The notes below the pieces were generated by a model. That model made no database searches. It saw nothing but the letters and a program-made list of their open reading frames with translations, and was not told the origin of the DNA. Shown here in pieces: positions 58,675-64,000 of a DNA stretch of 64,000 nucleotides. Position 1 is the first letter of the stretch. Each line of letters starts with the position of its first letter. The stretch is taken from contig BSBN01000233.1 of the NCBI GenBank assembly GCA_027924645.1, positions 5,226,501 to 5,290,500 on the forward strand. The letters run 5' to 3'. Position numbers and translations under genes: made by a program. Source of the DNA: Cunninghamia lanceolata. Taxonomy: Eukaryota > Streptophyta > Pinopsida > Cupressales > Cupressaceae.

Positions 58675-59505
58675 TTACCATGTAGGAGAGGTTTCTCTTA
58701 ATGATGGTTGAGAGGGGATATTGCCATTGTCTATGTCAGCTATCGGAGCATTTGAAATGCCATTTAAATGAGCTTGTGGAGGCATCTGAAAGATACCCAT
58801 TTCAGTCCCTATATAGGGTGTTGGAATGGCTTGAGTCAAAGGGATGGCATGTTCTTCCACAGTATGTAGGATTTCATTGCTTTCCAAAGTATGTGACGGT
58901 TCATGATCTGTTTTCTTGTTTAGAACATAATTGAGAAGTTCTTAAACATCAAGTGGCAAATTATCATTAGATTTAAGCAAATGGTCACAAAGAGAATCTA
59001 TGTCATCCAAAGCTTCATCCTGATTAAGGAGAGCAGGAAGGGATGGTAGAGTAGTGTAGAGAAATGTATCAATGATATCTTTTTCTTGTGCCAATATATC
59101 CTCACCAAGTGGGGTTATGTTGGGACAAGTCTCTTTGTTTGATATATCACCTGTTGCTATTTCATTCTCATAGGTCTCAGAAAGGATTTGCATTATATCA
59201 TCATGAAGCAAAGGAAAAGTGGGAGTAAAGTTGTCACCACTAGTTTCCCCATGATTGTTTTCAGCTATAAAACTTTTGAGATTCTCCCTTATTGAAGGAA
59301 AAACATCCACAGTCTCACAAAAGTTATCGAAGTAGGCTATTGATAGAAGAATATCACATGTAGCATTGTTGGTTATGTAAATACCATAGATGTACGAGAT
59401 TTGATGCAAGACTTGAGGATATTTTTTAGTGAATTTATAAAAATTATCATAGTTCACAATGTACTCATATAAGTACTCTAAATATGTACCCTTAGGAGAA
59501 TCCAT
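58675..59505 (-). CDS. E unknown acidic protein frame (187 codons, then 88 more after one stop)
   Basis: ATG 59505 (MDSPKGTYLEYLYEYIVNY) opens 187 codons to TAA 58944-58942; the same frame then stays open to 58675, so about 276 codons with one stop. The first third is Tyr-rich and aromatic (YDNFYKFTKKYPQVLHQISY), the rest is strongly acidic and rich in Asp, Glu and Ser, and the last part is Pro-rich. No Cys/His knuckle, protease or RT motif. It occupies the place where gag would stand, one leader after the 5' LTR. I do not recognise a family. Confidence 0.45.
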
Positions 59506-59529
59506 GATTGCAAAATATATGCAAAAATG

Positions 59530-60240
59530 CTTGATTTCTTGTAGTTTTTCAATGCAAATGAATGAAACAAAGGATGTTGTAAAAATTTTGATCAGGGGAA
59601 GAAAATTATATGTCTAATATCAGTCCAAAACAACTATATGATCCTTCTCAACACACTCTTGATGCAAATCCAAAATAATTCCAAGTCAACTTATAGTGAA
59701 AATATGTCAAAATAGGCACTTTTTTCACCAAAACTCAATACAAACGAGCATAACAAAGGGTGTTGTAAGGAAAATGATGATGGATAGAAAATAATATCAG
59801 TAATAATAGCCACTTGGTGCCAAAATTCCCAACACAGCACACTTTTAGTGCCACCTAAGGTAAAACCCTAGTGAAAATATAGCAAAAATAGGCTATTTTT
59901 CACGATTTTTCAATTCCAAGACCTAGCAAAAGGGGTGTTGTAAGGAATTTTAGGAGGTATATCAAATAATATCACTGATATCAGTCACCTCAATCCATAA
60001 AATTGATCACAATATGCTTGGAGTGCAAACTAGGTCAAAACCTAGGGCAAAAATAGTCAAAATGTGTAGTTTTCACCGAATTTTCAATACAAGAACTCGT
60101 TAAAAGGGTGTTGTGAATATTTTTATGAGGAGAATAAAATGATTACCCTAATAAAATCTAATTAATACAAAAATATTTTTCACAACGTGCCTATGGTGCA
60201 AGTTTATAGAGTTGATAAGGCCAAATTTAGTGAAAATCGT
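59530..60240 (-). repeat. E leader tandem array, four diverged units of about 175-186 bp
   Basis: The word GGGTGTTGT(A/G)A and its neighbourhood (TTTTCAATxCAA about 35 bp before, ATATCA/GTCA about 40 bp after, AGTGAAAATxxxxCAAAATAGG about 110 bp after) recur with the GTTGT core near 59576, 59762, 59937 and 60110. Old tandem duplications in an AT-rich leader. Confidence 0.75.
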
Positions 60241-60873
60241 TGTTTTTGAAGCCCTAGGTTTGAGATGTTGACACAAAATGGTATATGAATGTTTTAAAGT
60301 ATAATTTATGATGGAAATGAATTAATCTTAGATATGAAAATGACTTTCAATCTCTAATATGCAAAATGCCAATGCAAATCTAATGAAAATGCATGAAAAT
60401 TGCTAGTTTTTGTTGAAATTTTCTATGCAAAAATGCAAATATTTTAAATCTAAATGCAAATTTACACTAAAATGCAAGACTACAAGCAAATGTAAATTTG
60501 AATGAGCCTCTAAAATCAGTAGAAAATTTTGAAAGAATATTTTTCTTACTAACCCTAGATTTTGGAATTACTAGGTTTAATGAAAATTGTCAAAATTTCT
60601 ACAAAAGCCTAGCAAATTAATGATGAAAATGCAATGAAAATTTCTAATTTTTTGTGTTTTTCTATAGTTTATATCAGATCTAATGCAAAAATCATGAATT
60701 AAGAAAATTTAGAAAGAATTGATGCAATTTAGTAAGCCAAATAATGCAATTTTTTTGAATTTTTCTCAATGCAATAAGATGAAAGACTATATGAATGAAT
60801 GAAATCAATCCAAATCTGAAGACACACACTCAGCAAGTTGAAATTTAAGTCCAAAAACATGGTTTCACCAAAC
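60241..60873 (-). other. E leader next to the 5' LTR
   Basis: AT-rich with many ATGAAAATGCAA words and no gene. The minus strand just inside the LTR reads GTTTGGTGAAACCATG; I cannot match this to a known primer site with confidence. Confidence 0.5.
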
Positions 60874-62119
60874 ATTTTAGTGGAAAATTGGATTTGTTAA
60901 TGTTTTAGTGTTTTGATGTTTGAATCCTCCTTTCCACTTTACATTCAAGGATCTAGGGTCGAGTGGTAATTCACTATCATACCCTAGAATGTTGTGAGAT
61001 GTAGGGAAACTTGGATTAGAGAATTTAATTATCAATTTCTCTTCTCTTATGCTTAATTGATGATTAAAACCCTAATTATGCAAATACAACAATAAACTGA
61101 CGAATAATGGAAAAATCTCTTGCCAACGGGAGTAAAATAGCAAATCACAAAGTACCTATTTTTGGAGTTCTAAGGCGGAATAGTCAGGGACATTGGTGCG
61201 GGCACCCTAGTCCAATATACCAGTTTCTTCGTGGGATCAGGACCTCCTTCCAACACTGATCAGTGTTGTAACTTCTATTTCTAGAAATTTGTCTATGGAG
61301 GACACTAGTGCGAGCGCCCAAGTCCTAGAAATGCTCTAGTGTCCTGCTTCTCTTCAGATCCTGAATCCTTGATGTCTGTCAATCCTTCCTGCAACTTCAC
61401 TTTTCCCAAATGCAACACTTGTAACCTGCAATCACAAGACTTTAGGAGGGGGTTGTAGTGTTTAGAGGCTTGCCTCAGTCAAGCCCCAGAGGATACTTAA
61501 GTCTTCGAACACCATTGTCAGATAGAGAGTGCGTGCCCTTGTGAGGCAGAGACAAAAACCAAAGGAATTGATAATGAAAACACAATATAATGTCACCTTG
61601 TAGTGAAGATATCATGGGAGGAATATGCTCTTCATTCCATGATGAATGGATGCTCAAATCTACAAATACAAACACACAAACCACACAAGTCTGCTCTTGC
61701 AACACAATGAAAGCCTTGAATCACCTTAAGAACACTTGAAAATCACAATTGCTATCTGGTTTACAAATGAATGCCTAAACATGCTTTTATATGCAACTAC
61801 AAACACTCCTGCCAAGATTTTAGTAATTCAAACTTACTGTCTCAGTAAAAGACCCAAATAACGGTCATAAATTGACACTTGGAAATTGGGTCTGCCCCAA
61901 AATAGGGCAGGACTAAGGCACATGTGCCCAAGTCCTCCCCCCTATTTTGGGTAGGGTACAGCTCAAGGGGTCCTCCTAGGTCCCATTTGTCATGTTACCT
62001 AGGGCTCATTGCATGAGGATGCCAAATTATGAACTAAGATGTCCTAAATGCATGCAAAAGACCCAGGAGCTAAACCTTATGAGGGAAAAGCCCCCAAGGG
62101 GACATTTTCTGACGTTACA
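60874..62119 (-). repeat. E 5' LTR
   Basis: 1246 bp. The inner terminus is mutated (ATTTTAGTGG against TGTTTAGTGG). Minus-strand TATAAAAG at 61791-61784. Outer flank CATGC. Confidence 0.87.
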
Positions 62120-62124
62120 CATGC

Positions 62125-63540
62125 ATCTTAAGGTCAAAAGGCTATGAGAAATCTAGTTATGCCAAAATAGGTGTAGAACATAATTTATTAAATTTATTAT
62201 GGATAAATATAAAGAACATTTTATTTTTCCACTAAAAATATACATTGATCTTTCTCAACTGATGCAAAGGTGATTCAATATCAAGGAACCCAAGAAATAA
62301 CTTGTAGTAGAATCTTGTAAGACCAAGAAAACTTCTCAATTGTGTGATCGTAGGAGTGGTCATTAAAGAACTTACACTTTTTTCCAAATCTACTTGAATA
62401 CCTTTATTGTTGATGAAAAACTTAGATAATAGATAGATCATTGACCAAAAGAAGCATTTGGATAGGTTTGCATATAATTGATTTTTTTAAGTATGTATAT
62501 CTAACAAGATCAAGGTGCTAGAGATGTACCTTCAAGTACAATAATATACAAGAATGTCATTTAAAGAGATTATTATAAAATGATCAAGAAAATATTTGAA
62601 TACATCATTCATGAATCATATAAAAGTTGAAGGGGTGATAGTGAGGCCAAAAGGCATCACTAACCATTCAAAAATACCTATCTTTATCTTGAAATCTACC
62701 CTCCATATCCTCTACATGGATTCAGACTTAATGATACCCACTTTTAGGATTAATTTTAAAGAAGCATTTAACTCCTTAAAGTTAATCTAATAAGTCATCA
62801 ATGCAAGGAAATGGATACCAATTGTTTATTTTTATCTTGTTGAGCTCTTGGAAACCAGTACACAAATGCCAAGTTCCATCCTTCTTAATTATAAACAAGA
62901 TTAGATATGTACATGGGGAGGAAGTAGGTTGTATGAATCCTTTATGTAATAATTCATAAATTTTCAATTCTAATCTCATAATTTTGGAGAATAGATTGAA
63001 AACACAAAGGAGCAATTGGAAGAGGAGCAAATTGAAGTAGATCAATCAAACGATTGATGGATCCTTTAGGTGGTAGTGTTGTAGGTTATTTAAAAACCTC
63101 TAAATAGGAATGTAACAACTTTTATCAATATTTTTAGGCTTAGTAATTATGTGTGTTGTATTTGCATTAGATTATGGTTAAACAAATAACAAGGTAAGTT
63201 TAAACTTTATATGTTTAGTTGACTACTTTGTGTGCTTACCTTCAACTAAGTAGAAGGCTTGTTGTTGTCCAAATGCATAAAATAAGATAGGTTTCCTATG
63301 TGTGTGCAATGTCTAAGTGTTTTTATATGCATCATATCATGCCTCTATATCATACTAATAAGGTTTTCCAAGCAAAAGATGCCATGTCAAAAGTGTAATT
63401 ATCAACAAACTTTAGACCAAAAACAAAAGAGAGTGTATATGTGTATGGGACCTTTGATGATGGACAACTATCCTTCCCACCAAGAGACTATGGATGAGGA
63501 TGAGGGTTCATGGGAAAGTACAATTTTTCAACTATGGACT
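62125..63540 (-). pseudogene. K protease/RT linker and reverse transcriptase
   Basis: Minus strand, from high to low: a WHLLLGKPY-YDIEA block near 63385-63340 (the usual LLLGRPWxYD linker), then RT with LLHKGFIQPTSSPC, IIKKDGTWHLCTGFQELN and WYPFPCIDDLLD (63045-62782). A frameshifted stretch with VMPFG and PSTF and a degenerate catalytic motif (ND in place of DD, near 62550) follows, then IQVDLEKSVSSL and LRSFLGLTRFYY (62441-62232). Stops and shifts throughout. The left end abuts E's 5' LTR. Confidence 0.82.
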
Positions 63541-64000
63541 TCACAGTTAGAATTTTCTATGAGATATTATTGATTATACAATTAATTAAACAGTCATGCA
63601 TGAGATGTGGTAAAGTCATAAATAAATAGTTATGAGTTGTGGGAGTGGCTTGATTTTGATGTATAATACATTATTTAGATGAACATTCAACTCATCATAG
63701 GTGGTTGGATAACCTAGAGTCTCAATGGAAATATCACATGGTTCCTAATGGACCCTTATTTTGAGAAAGAAGAGTCAAATATAAGTGAGGACATAATGTC
63801 CTTAGCTTCATTCTTTATCAATCCTTTGTGCTCAATTATTGGCTTTTATGTGAGAACAATATCTCTTCAGGGCTGATATGATGGATTTAATGATAAATTG
63901 GAAGTCATCGCAGCATCTCATGTCTTTTGGTTGACAGGTTTGTTTCAGGCATGATGGTGAGATAGGTGATTGGCTATCACAGGAGTGCTTGGTGAGAAGA
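63541..64000. other. Upstream K sequence, not resolved
   Basis: By position this should be K protease or gag on the minus strand, but no conserved block can be read with confidence. Confidence 0.35.

Larger units (their letters stand above)
55593..62119 (-). mobile_element. Element E: pol-less LTR retrotransposon (LARD-like)
   Basis: LTRs 55593-56839 and 60874-62119 (about 1.25 kb each, TGTAACGTCA at the minus-strand start). A minus-strand polypurine tract AAAGTGGGGACTAAA adjoins the 3' LTR at 56840-56858. TSD CATGT/CATGC. The 4-kb interior has no RT, integrase or zinc knuckle, only an unknown acidic frame, a tandem-repeat leader and simple repeats. It would depend on another element's enzymes. 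No clear primer site was found. Confidence 0.85.
33290..64000 (-). mobile_element. Element K: old gypsy retrotransposon, the host of the other elements
   Basis: Minus-strand gypsy pol fragments lie in order: PR/RT linker and RT (63540-62125), RNase H (55592-55334), RNase H end and integrase (34189-33290). The RNase H reading passes from TRHMKWV on one side of H to FHLVVKHKK on the other, as in intact gypsy RNase H. Fragments are separated by E and by H with its passengers F and G. The left end meets L's LTR; no K LTR is in the window. It is heavily mutated and inactive. Confidence 0.8.

Noticed and set aside
63298..63573. 91-codon plus-strand frame near the right edge
   Set aside because: It is antisense to the K protease/RT linker readable on the minus strand.

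Overview
This window holds only retroelement sequence: no host gene, tRNA, rRNA or CRISPR array could be supported. Ty1/copia and Ty3/gypsy LTR retrotransposons with long LTRs, initiator-Met or Asp-type primer sites and 5-bp target duplications, stacked inside one another over 64 kb, point to a large, repeat-dense plant nuclear genome. A gymnosperm is my best guess, but that is inference from the layout, not from any marker gene.

The window can be read as one old gypsy element (K, minus strand) that has been repeatedly invaded. K's fragments lie at about 63.5-62.1 kb (protease/RT linker and RT), 55.6-55.3 kb (RNase H) and 34.2-33.3 kb (RNase H end and integrase), in order on the minus strand. 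Nest 1 (left): K carries the 5' LTR of element L (32570-33289). L's interior, unclassified, was split by copia element O (2462-31868, minus, TSD ATCCC at both ends). O was split by copia A (3276-16718, plus, TSD AGATT), copia C (20011-27236, minus, TSD AATTG) and two small terminal-inverted-repeat elements (27373-28328 and 28355-29355) in its gag. A's 3' LTR was split by copia B (8427-15403, minus, TSD CTGAG/CTGCG). A, B and C are one copia family.

Nest 2 (right): K carries a solo LTR H, related to O's LTR (34190-34363 and 55078-55333). H was split by F, an Athila/Tat-like gypsy element (34364-55072, plus, TSD GTCAA). F was split directly after its protease by G, a chromodomain gypsy element (38477-46681, plus, TSD CCCAA). 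K was hit separately by E, a 6.5-kb minus-strand LTR element that has no recognisable pol (55593-62119, TSD CATGT/CATGC).

Within each element the parts serve one replication cycle: LTR promoter, primer-binding site, gag capsid with CCHC knuckles, protease, integrase/RT/RNase H, polypurine tract and 3' LTR. Every autonomous element seen is broken by stops, frameshifts or nested insertions. G is the least damaged (two stops in one polyprotein frame). The most unusual items are F's accessory frame of about 990 codons downstream of pol, a palindromic CTCCGGAG octamer found 13 times in F, E's unknown acidic reading frame with its tandem-repeat leader, and the two TIR elements that leave a 26-bp sliver of gag between them.
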